Assembly (NCBI GenBank): GCA_006212045.1
Contig: PZPK01000015.1
Coordinates: 1-64,000 of the forward strand
Reading direction: 5' to 3'
Source: Oleiphilus sp.
GTDB lineage: Bacteria > Pseudomonadota > Gammaproteobacteria > Pseudomonadales > Oleiphilaceae
DNA length: 64,000 nucleotides
The translations under genes and the position numbers were made by a program. The notes beneath the pieces were generated by a model, which was not told the origin of the DNA, did no database searches, and was given only the letters and a program-made list of their open reading frames with translations. This document shows positions 1 through 8,868 of this stretch, piece by piece (position 1 is the stretch's first letter; every line of letters begins with the position of its first letter).

Positions 1-122
1 GCACGACTGCCTACACACAAAAACAATCGGCTGGATGAGTTGTTGCCTCACAACTGGCAAGCGGATCAATAGGGTTTTACCGGACGCTTACGAACTTTAA
101 ACAATCGAAACAGGAAGAAAAT

Positions 123-272
123 ATGAACAAGTACGAAGTAAGATTCATTGAGTATGGCGTCGAGTTCTCTTCTGACAAAATGATCGAACGACTTGCGGAA
201 ACGCTAGTCCGAAAGCTTACTGCTCGCGGAATAGTGACCGCGAATAAAGTCAAAGATTCGAGCCGATTTTAA
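123..272 (+). CDS. Small unknown protein (49 aa)
   Basis: A 50-codon ORF begins at ATG 123 after a purine-rich AGGAAG sequence at good spacing. The protein is mixed and soluble, with a basic amphipathic middle. No family is recognised. It is followed 21 bases later by another tiny ORF with its own ribosome-binding site, so the two may be co-transcribed. It resembles the tiny cargo genes elsewhere in the window in size and style. Confidence 0.45.
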   Translation: MNKYEVRFIEYGVEFSSDKMIERLAETLVRKLTARGIVTANKVKDSSRF

Positions 273-293
273 GAAATGTTGAGGTAACCGATT

Positions 294-461
294 ATGGGTA
301 TTTTCTGGGTGTTTTTCAGTGACCGTGGCAACCAACTGAAACTGCGAATTGATGCAAATGGTCGTAAAAAAGCGATCAAGATGGCGAAGCAAAAAGCTGC
401 TGAAATGAATGCGGCATGGGGTACACATTGGCAGTTTAAGGACTGCCAAGCGTGTCGTTAA
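294..461 (+). CDS. Small basic unknown protein (55 aa)
   Basis: ATG 294 follows a TGAGGT sequence. The protein starts with a hydrophobic WVFF stretch, then a lysine- and alanine-rich helix (about residues 24-40), and ends with two cysteines in CQAC. No family is recognised. The balance of a short beta-like start and a basic helix could suit nucleic-acid binding, but that is a guess. Confidence 0.45.
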   Translation: MGIFWVFFSDRGNQLKLRIDANGRKKAIKMAKQKAAEMNAAWGTHWQFKDCQACR

Positions 462-594
462 TTATCTAATCTGTCGGGCGTGCCATCTAAGGGCTGAGAC
501 ATTGGCCACTAGGAGAATCAACGAAGGCTGCATGGCGCAAGGCCGGTAAGATCTGTCGGAATAACAAGAAAAAGAAGAAAGGTTAAAAAAGCAG

Positions 595-627
595 TGGCCC
601 CTTATACCTTATGGTATTTCGGGGCCA
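595..627 (+). terminator. Bipartite stem-loop, possible terminator
   Basis: TGGCCCC (595-601) pairs with GGGGCCA (621-627), and inside it ATACC (604-608) pairs with GGTAT (613-617). It lies after the tiny ORFs and an A-rich run. There is no T-run on the plus strand. On the minus strand the hairpin is followed by TTTTTTAACC, so it would work better as a terminator for leftward transcription. Confidence 0.4.
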
Positions 628-1013
628 GCGCTATTCCGAGATTCCTATCGGTATCACTCAATGATACTTCTCTACCGGCTTGCAGTAGCGCTATCCTCTA
701 CTGGGACAAGGCAGTCCTTCGCAGGTGAACAGACAGCGGGAGGCGAGGTTATTAGGAGCTACACTCCTCAATCCGAACGATCTCGCTCTTACTGCGGAAC
801 AATATAGGAGGACTTTACTTCGAAGTAAACCCAAAAGGGAGTTCGCGATTGTGGTTATTTGACCGGTGCCCTCTGACGTCCGACCTGTCATTCCACGTCA
901 TTTTTCCCTTACAGCCGGCTTTGCGTCAAGTGAGCTGGAATAAAAAATAATTATTGGATCACTGGTTATAGTTCTCGAGTGTCACGCGTATAGCGTATCC
1001 AAAGGAGCCAACT
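628..1013. other. Non-coding stretch with palindromes upstream of the AddB-like gene
   Basis: No convincing ORF is seen on either strand. The stretch holds a hairpin GTATCA/TGATAC (651-667) and a perfect 16-base palindrome TTTACTTCGAAGTAAA (814-829) beside a purine-rich GGAGGA. It ends in an AT-rich segment and a TATAGT box (967-972) that may drive the gene at 1014. It could be a structured leader or small RNA. Confidence 0.35.
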
Positions 1014-3488
1014 ATGCAGCAAAAAGTTCTAATTGTTCCCAATCTTCGTCAAGGCGAGCTATGGCGAAGCCACGGTGGCGGGGAAGATGTCCGGGTCATG
1101 TCCTATGAAAACTGGGTGGTTGAATGCTTTGAGCGGTTTGGTTGGCGTGAGGATATCCAGCTAATCCATAAAGATGCGTTCGAGTTTCTTTGGGCATCAG
1201 TCTGTACCACGTTGGCCCGAAGGCACTCCCTGGATGCGACCAAGCTGACGAAGGAATTGTTCGTCGCAATTGAGTCGTTGGCATTATGGGGCGATCCACA
1301 CGATGTCGAACAGATGGATCCTTTGGTCGCCGAGGCCATGGCTTTAGTGGCTCAACGCACTGCACAGGGGTTTGCGCCATTCTATTACGCCTATCGGTGG
1401 GTCGCCGACAATGCGTTGCTGCTTTCGCGACACTACTGCATCGGAACATTTGGTTATGACCAATGCCCAAGCAGATTACAGCTCACCTGCCAGGCCTTTT
1501 CCAAGCTCGATGCCTGGTTTGATAGTCAGTTGCCGGAACGCCCGGGGGCAAGCACCTCTTTCCAGCTATTTGATGATTCAGAGAGCGAGCTCAAAGCGCT
1601 TGCACACTGGGTGAAAGATTCCGTCAGCAGTGGCAGGCAATGTACCGCAGTGATTCCTCGTTTAGGTGACAAGAAAACAGCTATCGATCGAATTCTCACT
1701 GAGATCGTATGGCCTGATGCTGTGAATACCGGCAAGCAGGTGTGTGAATTGCCGGTCGATTTCGGAACCGTGACCTTTCTGAATGATACAGGTATCGGAT
1801 CTGCGATCGCTCTGTTGCTCGAGCAGGCCTTCGAACCACTGACATTGACGCAGTGGCAGAGTATCGTTCTGTCGCCATTTATCGCGGGATGGTCCGAAGA
1901 GGTGTCCATTAGACGACGCGTCGCGTCTCAACTGGATCGCTGGCCGCGGCGTGCCATCAGCACCAATCAATTTATTGCGCTGTGCAAGCGTGAGGGGTGC
2001 GATGCATTCATTGAGGCTGTTCAGGGTTTCATGTCGTTCTCGGACGAATCAAAGCTGGCGCTTGAGTGGAGCCAGTGGTTAGCGGACAAGCTGGATGCCC
2101 TACTCGATCACACTGCTAATTTGGCGCTGCATGATGCCACGTCACTGATGCAAATTGACGAGCTGCGCCGGGTGATCACTTCGGTGGGGGTATTTGGGCG
2201 CACCATTAGCGCTACCGAGTTCTGGCAGTTTGTAAAGCGCATGCTCGGTCGTAAGGTTCTCCGCAAGACTGTGCAGGATGTGAAGCTTCGCTTGATCGAC
2301 TGCAATGATATTGTCAATTTGCCGCTCAATGGCGCTTGGGTGGCTGAATGTGACCCCGGGCAATGGGCGCGGCATTATGACCGCCCTGCCCTGATCCCCG
2401 TCGATCTGCTTGTGGCTTGGGGGCATCCAAGTGTTCAGGACGGGCAGTTGCGAACGTTCGGTAACGCAGAGCTTATTTCGCTTGCTAAGCTGGGGAACCA
2501 TTTGTCATGTGCGAAGCATTATAACCATAAGCGCAGCAATCCAATGTCTGAACTGCACTCATGTGAGCTTCAAAACGCTCAAGCTGCGACGGGCGGACTC
2601 GGCGAGGTAACCCTCACACGCAGAGCGTTTGAAGTGCTTCCTTGGGTCAGTGATAGCAAGGTACTCCGACAAGGCCAGGCATGGATTGATAGCCACAACA
2701 GCTGTCCAATGAAAGGCTTCCTGCGCCACCGTCTAGGCCTTCAGGCGCGGCGTAAGAAACACATTGGTCTTGAGCCCAGGTTGTTTTCTCTGTGGGTGCA
2801 CAAATGCCTTGAACTGGCTTGGTTAGAGCTCAACACCAGCGCAAAGCTTCATGAAGAAAAAGATCAGCTTCAGGAGCATATTGCTCGCTGGGCCAGAGAA
2901 GGTCGGGATGCCTTGTTGAAACGGGAGATCTTGCCTGATCTGGAAGGATTGCTGGCACATGTCGAGGCGTTGATCCGGCAGGTGCTGCATGCGCATTTCA
3001 ACTATCAGCTAAAGCGTTCTGAATCTTTCGAGGTCGTGGCCACGGAACAGACCATTGAAGTGGAAGCCGGGCCCTATCGTGTTGTTGGAATCATTGACCG
3101 CGTGGACCAAATTGAAGGTGCCCGCGTTCCAATTGATTACAAACGCTATGCATTCCAGTTAAGAGACTGGACCGGTGAAGATCTGCGATCGCTGCAGTTA
3201 TTGATCTACATCCAGGATGAGTCGTTGGAAGCCGCCGGCGCCGGAGTCGAACAAGTTCTGAGCAATCAATACAAAGTCAGTGGCCTGGCGGATGAGATCG
3301 ATGTCAGCGGGTTTGGCAAGTTTCGAGACGAACGTACCTTCGCAGATTTGAAAGAGGCGGCCAAGATACGGATTGATCAAATTGCCACCGAGATAAAAGA
3401 CGGTGTGTTTGCACCTGCGCCGCTGAATGCTTCGATCGACTGCAAGGGCTGCTCATTACGTGGTTGCTGTCATGTTGAAGCGCAGTGA
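1014..3488 (+). CDS. AddB-like PD-(D/E)XK nuclease with Fe-S cysteine set
   Basis: The 824-residue protein resembles the nuclease half of AddB-type recombination enzymes. The C-terminal third shows a RecB-family nuclease core: a conserved Asp in GIIDRVD followed by Asp708-Tyr709-Lys710 and a QLLIY motif. Cys564, then Cys810, Cys813 and Cys818/819, match the split four-cysteine pattern that holds a 4Fe-4S cluster around AddB nuclease domains. No Walker A is seen in the N-terminal part, and the protein is shorter than typical AddB (about 1,160 residues). ATG 1014 has a strong AAAGGAG. The helicase partner starts 48 bases downstream, so the two form an operon. Expected role: processing of double-strand DNA ends in the cytoplasm. 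The fold is clear; the exact subfamily is not. Confidence 0.8.
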   Translation: MQQKVLIVPNLRQGELWRSHGGGEDVRVMSYENWVVECFERFGWREDIQLIHKDAFEFLWASVCTTLARRHSLDATKLTKELFVAIESLALWGDPHDVEQMDPLVAEAMALVAQRTAQGFAPFYYAYRWVADNALLLSRHYCIGTFGYDQCPSRLQLTCQAFSKLDAWFDSQLPERPGASTSFQLFDDSESELKALAHWVKDSVSSGRQCTAVIPRLGDKKTAIDRILTEIVWPDAVNTGKQVCELPVDFGTVTFLNDTGIGSAIALLLEQAFEPLTLTQWQSIVLSPFIAGWSEEVSIRRRVASQLDRWPRRAISTNQFIALCKREGCDAFIEAVQGFMSFSDESKLALEWSQWLADKLDALLDHTANLALHDATSLMQIDELRRVITSVGVFGRTISATEFWQFVKRMLGRKVLRKTVQDVKLRLIDCNDIVNLPLNGAWVAECDPGQWARHYDRPALIPVDLLVAWGHPSVQDGQLRTFGNAELISLAKLGNHLSCAKHYNHKRSNPMSELHSCELQNAQAATGGLGEVTLTRRAFEVLPWVSDSKVLRQGQAWIDSHNSCPMKGFLRHRLGLQARRKKHIGLEPRLFSLWVHKCLELAWLELNTSAKLHEEKDQLQEHIARWAREGRDALLKREILPDLEGLLAHVEALIRQVLHAHFNYQLKRSESFEVVATEQTIEVEAGPYRVVGIIDRVDQIEGARVPIDYKRYAFQLRDWTGEDLRSLQLLIYIQDESLEAAGAGVEQVLSNQYKVSGLADEIDVSGFGKFRDERTFADLKEAAKIRIDQIATEIKDGVFAPAPLNASIDCKGCSLRGCCHVEAQ

Positions 3489-3536
3489 AAAAAGATTTCT
3501 GACACGGACGGTAGACTACTCCAAAAGGAGAACGAA

Positions 3537-6500
3537 ATGCGTGATTTAGAAGCTCGAAAACAATGTTTGGATATCAGTAAATCAATTCTTGTGCGCGCCA
3601 GTGCCGGCTGCGGCAAGACGCATGAGTCGGTTAATCGTGTCTTGAGTTTACTGGGCTCCGCCTGTGACCAGCCAGAAGAGATTCTGGCGATCACATTCAC
3701 TGTGGATGCTGCAGAAGAGCTGCGTGCCCGGGTAATCGATGCTATTCGCCGGGTCCAGGGCGGGATGGACGCGTTTGCAGCGCATGAACAGACCACCTAT
3801 CTGCTGGCGGAAAAGGTCGCCCAGCGTGACCGAAAACTTGGTTGGCAACTACTGACGCAGCCTGACCGACTGAAGGTCATGACATTTGATGCATTTTATC
3901 AGCTGATCGTAAAGCAGGTGGGCAATGACGTGCTTGGGGGCGACTATCTGCAGATTACTGAGCGTCCGGAGTTTCTGTACGATGATGCGATTGATAGTGT
4001 CTTGGCTGACGCGTGGTCAGATGAGTTCCCGTGGTGCGAAGCGGTTCGCCAGCTTTGGGAAGTATTTGATGGCGTTGAAAGTCGTATTCGCGCCCTTTTG
4101 GTCGATATGCTGAGAACGCGAGATCAGTGGGGGGAGGCGATTGTGAGCTTCCAGTCTCGCGGGGACTTTGAGGTTGTTCAAAAGTTGCTGGGTAGCCAGT
4201 GTATGGCGCATATCCCGGACGAGGTTATTCATCGCGCAAAAACATTACTGGGTCAGCTGGATGACATTGGCTCACTTGATCATCCCGTGTTGCAATCGTT
4301 CTCTAAGCGACCGGGTGTCGAAGGTGATGTGGCTGAATATGCTGCGTTTTCGAGATGGCTGTTGACCTGCAACAAGACCTTTAAGCGCAAAGCCACTGTG
4401 CGTGAGGGGTTTCCACCATCTAAGGATAAATCTAACGCAGACCTGGTATCGGAACTGAAGCAGGATTACCTCGCTCTGGGCGAGGCGATCGGGAATGGAG
4501 TTGGTCTGCAGGCGCTCGCGTTGCTGGGAATGCTGGGTGAGGATGAGGATCCTCTGCTGGAAACCATGGTGACGGTGCTTAATGCCTTGCTACTTCAGCT
4601 GAAAGCGACGATGGATAAGCAGCGTGAGTGCGACTTCACCGAAATTGCATTGCGGGCGAATACAGTCTTGGGGCGAGAAGATGCTCCCTCGGAATTATTG
4701 CTCAAGCTGGATTATCAGATTCGGCATATTTTGGTTGATGAAGCGCAGGATACGTCAAATCTGCAGTTAAGGACGCTGGAGTTGTTGACTGCAGGCTGGC
4801 AGCCAGACGATGGTCGGACGTTGTTCGTTGTGGGCGATGGCAAGCAATCGATTTATCGATTCCGTAAGGCGAATGCCGGGATCTTCGATTATTTGGAGCG
4901 CAACGGGATCAATATGGTGAAGTTTCTACCATTGGAACTGAATACCAACTTTCGTTCGACGTCGTCAGTGGTGTCATGGATCGATGATCAGTTCGAGCAG
5001 ATTTTTCCGTCTGCGAGCCTAGGTTGCTACAACGGTTTTGCGCACAGGCGTTCGTATGCCGTTCGAGAAGCAGAGGATAGCGGTGTGCAGTTACCGCTGA
5101 TCGAAGGCGAAAACGATACGGAATGCCGTGCCAAGGAAGCCGGGTTTATCTGTGAGGAGATTGGGCGGATCCGGACTAATACGCCGCACGCCAGTATTGC
5201 GATCCTGGGCAAGAGCCGTGCGGCATTCGCCCAGGTAATCGACCAGATGAACCGTCAGGAAATCGATTTCCGAGGGCTTGATATGGACCCTTTAAATCAA
5301 TGCCTGGACGTACTGTGGTTAATGGCGCTGTGTAATGTGGTCGTCAATCCGGAGTCTGTCGAAGACTGGGTAGCTGTGCTGCATTCGCCCTATATGGGTT
5401 GGAAGATGGGTGAAGTGGAGGCCTTAGTTTCAAGGGCAAAGCTCAGTGGCAGTATCGAATCGGCGTTCACTCAGGATCAGCGCGGTGACCACAAGGTCAG
5501 GCTTGTTCTGTGGGCCACGAGACAACGCTATCGGACCTACACGTCAAAAGTGGTAAGGGCAGTTTGGCGCGAATTGGGTGGCGTGGCGATCGCATCGCAT
5601 CATAGAGCGATGTCTAAAACGGAGAAGGTGTTCGAGATCATTGATGCGCTGGAGCGTAAGGGCGAACTGTTTGCCGAGCAGCTGCAAGAACGCATTGATG
5701 CGAGCTTCGGTAACCGTGATGCGCAGAGAGACAATCCAGTGCTATGCATGACGATCCACAAGTCCAAAGGCCTGGAGTTCGATTATGTCTTTGTTATTGG
5801 GGCTGGCGATGGTGGCCGTCATGACGACCTGCCGTTGGTGCGAATGGATGCCTTCCATGAGTCAGGGATGTGGGGAATGTGCATTGCCACCAAGTGCCCG
5901 CGCGGTGAGCACTCTCGCCAGTATCAATTGCTGGGTGAGATAGAGAAACAGCGACAACGCCTCGAGCTGCAGCGCTTATTGTATGTAGCCTTAACCCGGG
6001 CACGTAATGGGTTGTATTTGCTTGGCCACTGTGTGGCTGGCGGTCTGGTTTGCAAGCCGAATAGCTTGCTGAGCGCCAGCGTTGGCGTGCTAGAGGACCT
6101 GTTCGAGGCGATCGAGCAAGCCGCTCCGCCAGTATGTTCAACCGGCGGTACCGGGCAGCTGATTGCGCATTTCCAGGCGGAAACAGCGGACGGAGGCCTG
6201 CAACTGGCGCGTACCAATGATTTGTCGGTTGATGAGTTGAATGTACTTCAGCCGCTGGATGAGCGACTGTTCGGTGAACTTGCACATAAGCTGTTGGAGC
6301 GTTTTGAGCGATCGGACTTTGATCGGTCATTTGACTGGATGGGGCAGGTACCGGCGCTGGCACGTTGGCATGGTCTGGGACACCAATTGGACCGGGTGGT
6401 GCCCAGATGTCGTGCGATTGTCGACTGGATGCTCAAAAGTACGCTGTTTGACGGCACCAGCGATCATGACAGCGAATGCAGTATTACTGGAAAGTTGGGT

Positions 6501-6752
6501 GGAAAGATCGTCACCAAACGGCTCGATTACTATGCCGTGCGCGACAATCGCTGCATTGTGGTGGACTACAAATTCCCATCTCAGGAGCAATCGGATGATC
6601 AGCTCTTGGGGGCGTATCAGAAGACCATGCAGGACTATGCCACATTGATGGTTACTAAAGGGTTTTCAGAGGTGCAATGTGTGATCGTTCAGCCGGAGTT
6701 CGGCCGGACAAGTATCGTTTGTGGTAACGAGCAGTTGGAAGCATTGGGATAG
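3537..6752 (+). CDS. AddA/UvrD-like helicase-nuclease
   Basis: A 1,071-residue superfamily 1A helicase. Visible motifs are Walker A ASAGCGKT (about 22-29), Walker B VDEAQD (Asp401-Glu402), motif III VVGDGKQSIYRFR, motif IV NFRS, motif V TIHKSKGLEFD (about 738-749) and motif VI RLLYVALTRAR. A RecB-type nuclease domain follows at the C-terminus with Asp1010-Tyr-Lys and a downstream YQKTMQDY. This order matches AddA. The preceding gene supplies the AddB-like partner, so the pair should unwind and resect double-strand ends. Plasmid carriage is unusual, because chromosomes normally encode RecBCD or AddAB. It could repair the plasmid, degrade phage DNA, or replace a host enzyme. The start ATG follows AAAAGGAGAACGAA. 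Confidence 0.85.
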   Translation: MRDLEARKQCLDISKSILVRASAGCGKTHESVNRVLSLLGSACDQPEEILAITFTVDAAEELRARVIDAIRRVQGGMDAFAAHEQTTYLLAEKVAQRDRKLGWQLLTQPDRLKVMTFDAFYQLIVKQVGNDVLGGDYLQITERPEFLYDDAIDSVLADAWSDEFPWCEAVRQLWEVFDGVESRIRALLVDMLRTRDQWGEAIVSFQSRGDFEVVQKLLGSQCMAHIPDEVIHRAKTLLGQLDDIGSLDHPVLQSFSKRPGVEGDVAEYAAFSRWLLTCNKTFKRKATVREGFPPSKDKSNADLVSELKQDYLALGEAIGNGVGLQALALLGMLGEDEDPLLETMVTVLNALLLQLKATMDKQRECDFTEIALRANTVLGREDAPSELLLKLDYQIRHILVDEAQDTSNLQLRTLELLTAGWQPDDGRTLFVVGDGKQSIYRFRKANAGIFDYLERNGINMVKFLPLELNTNFRSTSSVVSWIDDQFEQIFPSASLGCYNGFAHRRSYAVREAEDSGVQLPLIEGENDTECRAKEAGFICEEIGRIRTNTPHASIAILGKSRAAFAQVIDQMNRQEIDFRGLDMDPLNQCLDVLWLMALCNVVVNPESVEDWVAVLHSPYMGWKMGEVEALVSRAKLSGSIESAFTQDQRGDHKVRLVLWATRQRYRTYTSKVVRAVWRELGGVAIASHHRAMSKTEKVFEIIDALERKGELFAEQLQERIDASFGNRDAQRDNPVLCMTIHKSKGLEFDYVFVIGAGDGGRHDDLPLVRMDAFHESGMWGMCIATKCPRGEHSRQYQLLGEIEKQRQRLELQRLLYVALTRARNGLYLLGHCVAGGLVCKPNSLLSASVGVLEDLFEAIEQAAPPVCSTGGTGQLIAHFQAETADGGLQLARTNDLSVDELNVLQPLDERLFGELAHKLLERFERSDFDRSFDWMGQVPALARWHGLGHQLDRVVPRCRAIVDWMLKSTLFDGTSDHDSECSITGKLGGKIVTKRLDYYAVRDNRCIVVDYKFPSQEQSDDQLLGAYQKTMQDYATLMVTKGFSEVQCVIVQPEFGRTSIVCGNEQLEALG

Positions 6753-6774
6753 CCGTAGCAGAGAGAGGTAACGC

Positions 6775-7002
6775 ATGAACAAAGACTCAGTCAGTAAACG
6801 AATTCATGAGGCGCGGGTTGAAGCCAGAGACATGAAACGCTTTGGTCGAAAGGAGATTTCGGCGTTTCGTCTCAAGTACCAAGACATCAATGCTCTGATG
6901 GTCTTGTTGGTCGAGATTGGCGAGCGGCTGAAAAAATGCAGTCGCCGCCAGCTTGGCTTGTCTGAAGAGACGGTCTGGATGGTGGAAAAATATGGACTAT
7001 AG
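6775..7002 (+). CDS. Small basic unknown protein, end of the addAB-like operon
   Basis: 75 residues, starting 22 bases after the AddA-like stop behind GAGAGAGG. It is highly basic and mostly helical by composition, with no cysteine pair motif. No family is recognised. Its position suggests co-transcription with the nuclease pair. A new promoter follows directly after its stop codon. Confidence 0.6.
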   Translation: MNKDSVSKRIHEARVEARDMKRFGRKEISAFRLKYQDINALMVLLVEIGERLKKCSRRQLGLSEETVWMVEKYGL

Positions 7003-7006
7003 CTGG

Positions 7007-7035
7007 TTCAGATTAGATTCAATCATCGTTATAAT
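7007..7035 (+). promoter_or_regulatory. Sigma-70-type promoter
   Basis: TTCAGA (7007-7012) and TATAAT (7030-7035) are separated by exactly 17 bases. It lies between the stop at 7002 and the start at 7069. The TGCATAGT motif (7045-7052) sits just downstream of the -10 box, near where transcription would start, which is a plausible place for an operator. Confidence 0.6.
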
Positions 7036-7039
7036 GAAT

Positions 7040-7052
7040 ATATTTGCATAGT
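7040..7052 (+). promoter_or_regulatory. Shared ATATTTGCATAGT motif, site 1
   Basis: The same 13-base word occurs upstream of minus-strand genes at 29921-29933 and 35693-35705, always reading toward the gene. The core TGCATAGT also precedes genes at 28009 and 58103. It looks like an operator or promoter element common to several plasmid operons. The binding protein is unknown. Confidence 0.4.
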
Positions 7053-7068
7053 CTTGGGTGGGCAAAAG

Positions 7069-7317
7069 ATGGCGGTTGCGACACAAACGCGATCATTGAT
7101 CGAAGCATGGGATGCTGCGCACACAGCGGGCGACTTTGATGCGTGCGCTTGCTTTTCAGACCTGGATGACAGGTCGCGCTATTCCATCATCGCAGAAGCC
7201 TTCTCTCGCCCTACGACTATGCGCAAGCTAAAACAACTGTTTGGCCGCGAAGGGGTGGCCGAATGGAAACGCTGGTTCATTGAACATGAGAACGCCCGGC
7301 AACTCAGTTTGTTCTAG
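7069..7317 (+). CDS. Unknown protein (82 aa)
   Basis: ATG 7069 is chosen over an upstream in-frame TTG (7054), since GGGTGGG precedes it. The protein is mostly helical, with CACFSDLDD in the middle and the ending RQLSLF. A terminal QLSLF-like peptide resembles motifs that bind the DNA polymerase sliding clamp, so a link to replication or repair is possible but unproven. Confidence 0.5.
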   Translation: MAVATQTRSLIEAWDAAHTAGDFDACACFSDLDDRSRYSIIAEAFSRPTTMRKLKQLFGREGVAEWKRWFIEHENARQLSLF

Positions 7318-7411
7318 GGGGAACGTTCTTGTGAATTCGAGGTCGCTTGACAGGGTGGGATTTATCGAAGCAGTTGTCCAGGAAAGGGCTCTTGGTTGCT
7401 TACTGCCGGTG

Positions 7412-7903
7412 TTAGTAAACCGGTTTTCGCGCATATGCTTCGACAGTGTACATTAGTTGGCCAAATATTTTTTCGCTGGGAATGATGATACTTCCCGTAA
7501 GAGTTTCAGTTCGGTTCACATAAACAACACGATGTTTATCGGCTCTTTTTATCCACGGCTCTGGTAAATACTGTTCCTCTATCAAGTCGCAATCGTTATT
7601 AGAGTCACAATCATAGTATCTTATGTGGGCTGATAGGACAGCTTCACAGGTGGATGTGTTCTTGATTCGCGCACTAATCGCAAATTTTCCAGATCCTGAG
7701 TAGGACTCTTCTAGCTTTTGCTTTGTGACTACAGCTGAATATTGCCCCGCAGCGCATTTTTGACGATGGCGTTCCCCCGCGCCTTGCAGCAACTTGATGT
7801 CCTCTTCTGAGAGTCCTGCATTCGCTGCTGGGGAGCCTAACGATACGATAATGAGACTCAATGCCGTCAAACTAAAATAGTAGATTGATTTTAAGCTAAG
7901 CAT
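7412..7903 (-). CDS. Secreted unknown protein (163 aa)
   Basis: The N-terminus has a typical signal peptide: Lys, a hydrophobic core (about 7-22) and a likely cleavage site after PAANA (about residue 29). The mature part has several cysteines, including CDSNNDCD, which may form disulfides in the periplasm. No family is recognised. It belongs to a leftward cluster of three exported proteins (7412-9798) with separate ribosome-binding sites. Confidence 0.6.
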   Translation of the reverse strand: MLSLKSIYYFSLTALSLIIVSLGSPAANAGLSEEDIKLLQGAGERHRQKCAAGQYSAVVTKQKLEESYSGSGKFAISARIKNTSTCEAVLSAHIRYYDCDSNNDCDLIEEQYLPEPWIKRADKHRVVYVNRTETLTGSIIIPSEKIFGQLMYTVEAYARKPVY

Positions 7904-7963
7904 AGTTTCTCGCTCCGTTTATAGCATGAAAAAGACTGTTGTTTTACTCCTGGTTAGAGGGTA

Positions 7964-8827
7964 TTACTCTTTGCTGTGTGAAAGCCACATCCCGCTGTTT
8001 ACTTCGCGATTTGCGGTGCCCCTTTCAACCATGATTACTTTGGCCTCAGGGTCATTGAGTGCAGCTATGTTAGTCAAACACACTGCCAGGTTTTCGATGC
8101 TATGGTCTGAGGCTGGCGCAAAACTAGGGTTGCAGTTGTAAGGCGTGTACAGCTGATCAGCTTCTTTAGCGGCGGCACGACCCAGCCTTAGAAATTCACC
8201 TACTTCTACGATTGAATGCCGCTCGGCACCAAGGTATTGCTTATCAATCTTGTAGAACCGGGGTGAGGTATTGAATACGTAGTAACCACGATTATCATCG
8301 ACATTAATCGCCGTATGAATTGCGAGCGCCCCTCCCAATGAGTGCCCGACCAGCGTAATAGGCACCTCCGAATGGCCCGACTCGATCAAACGATCTTTTA
8401 ATTTCTGGTAGTACTCAATCGCTTTAGGGTTCTGTCTGGCCAATATATTGGCCGCGAGATCATCCGTGTCAGTGCCGCCTTCGGTTCCTCTGAACACCAG
8501 CACCACTTCTTCTAGTTTTTCCCCTGAGTATTTTCGATATACAGAGTGGGCTAACCCAACCTCGTCATTGCCGAAGTGTGACACCTGATAGTTATCCGGA
8601 AGTAAAAACTCTTTCTCATCGTTGCGATACTCATCGCCTGCCTGTCCGTAGGTATTGTTTGCCATCTGCGCATAGCGGTAGCTTTTCAATGCGACTTGCC
8701 TGTGTCCGTCAGGCCATATATCAGAATGAGGTGTCATCAAATACTCACGTTCAATATACTGTCTGCTCCCACAGCCTGACAATACAATTATCACCAGTAA
8801 GGTTGTTAATGCGCGGATGAATAGCAT
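7964..8827 (-). CDS. Class 3 lipase-like lipoprotein
   Basis: 287 residues. A lipobox VLSGC (Cys19) marks a lipoprotein anchored to a membrane. VFRGTEGG (about 111-118) and the nucleophile elbow GHSLGG (161-166, Ser163) match the class 3 lipase alpha/beta hydrolase family, which cleaves ester bonds in lipids. A DHSIENL near the C-terminus may supply the catalytic His. The start ATG follows GGAG. It lies between two other exported proteins, so the cluster probably acts at the envelope. The substrate is unknown; such proteins can also be effectors or phospholipases. Confidence 0.75.
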   Translation of the reverse strand: MLFIRALTTLLVIIVLSGCGSRQYIEREYLMTPHSDIWPDGHRQVALKSYRYAQMANNTYGQAGDEYRNDEKEFLLPDNYQVSHFGNDEVGLAHSVYRKYSGEKLEEVVLVFRGTEGGTDTDDLAANILARQNPKAIEYYQKLKDRLIESGHSEVPITLVGHSLGGALAIHTAINVDDNRGYYVFNTSPRFYKIDKQYLGAERHSIVEVGEFLRLGRAAAKEADQLYTPYNCNPSFAPASDHSIENLAVCLTNIAALNDPEAKVIMVERGTANREVNSGMWLSHSKE

Positions 8828-8868
8828 GGTTTATTCTCCTTTTTTCATGGGATGGATCAAGCAGTGGT

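Noticed and set aside
515-585. Lysine-rich short frame ending at 585
   Set aside because: It has no acceptable start codon or ribosome-binding site; perhaps a remnant.
5794-6363. Minus-strand ORF of 189 codons
   Set aside because: It is a shadow of the AddA-like gene; the plus-strand protein keeps helicase motif VI there.
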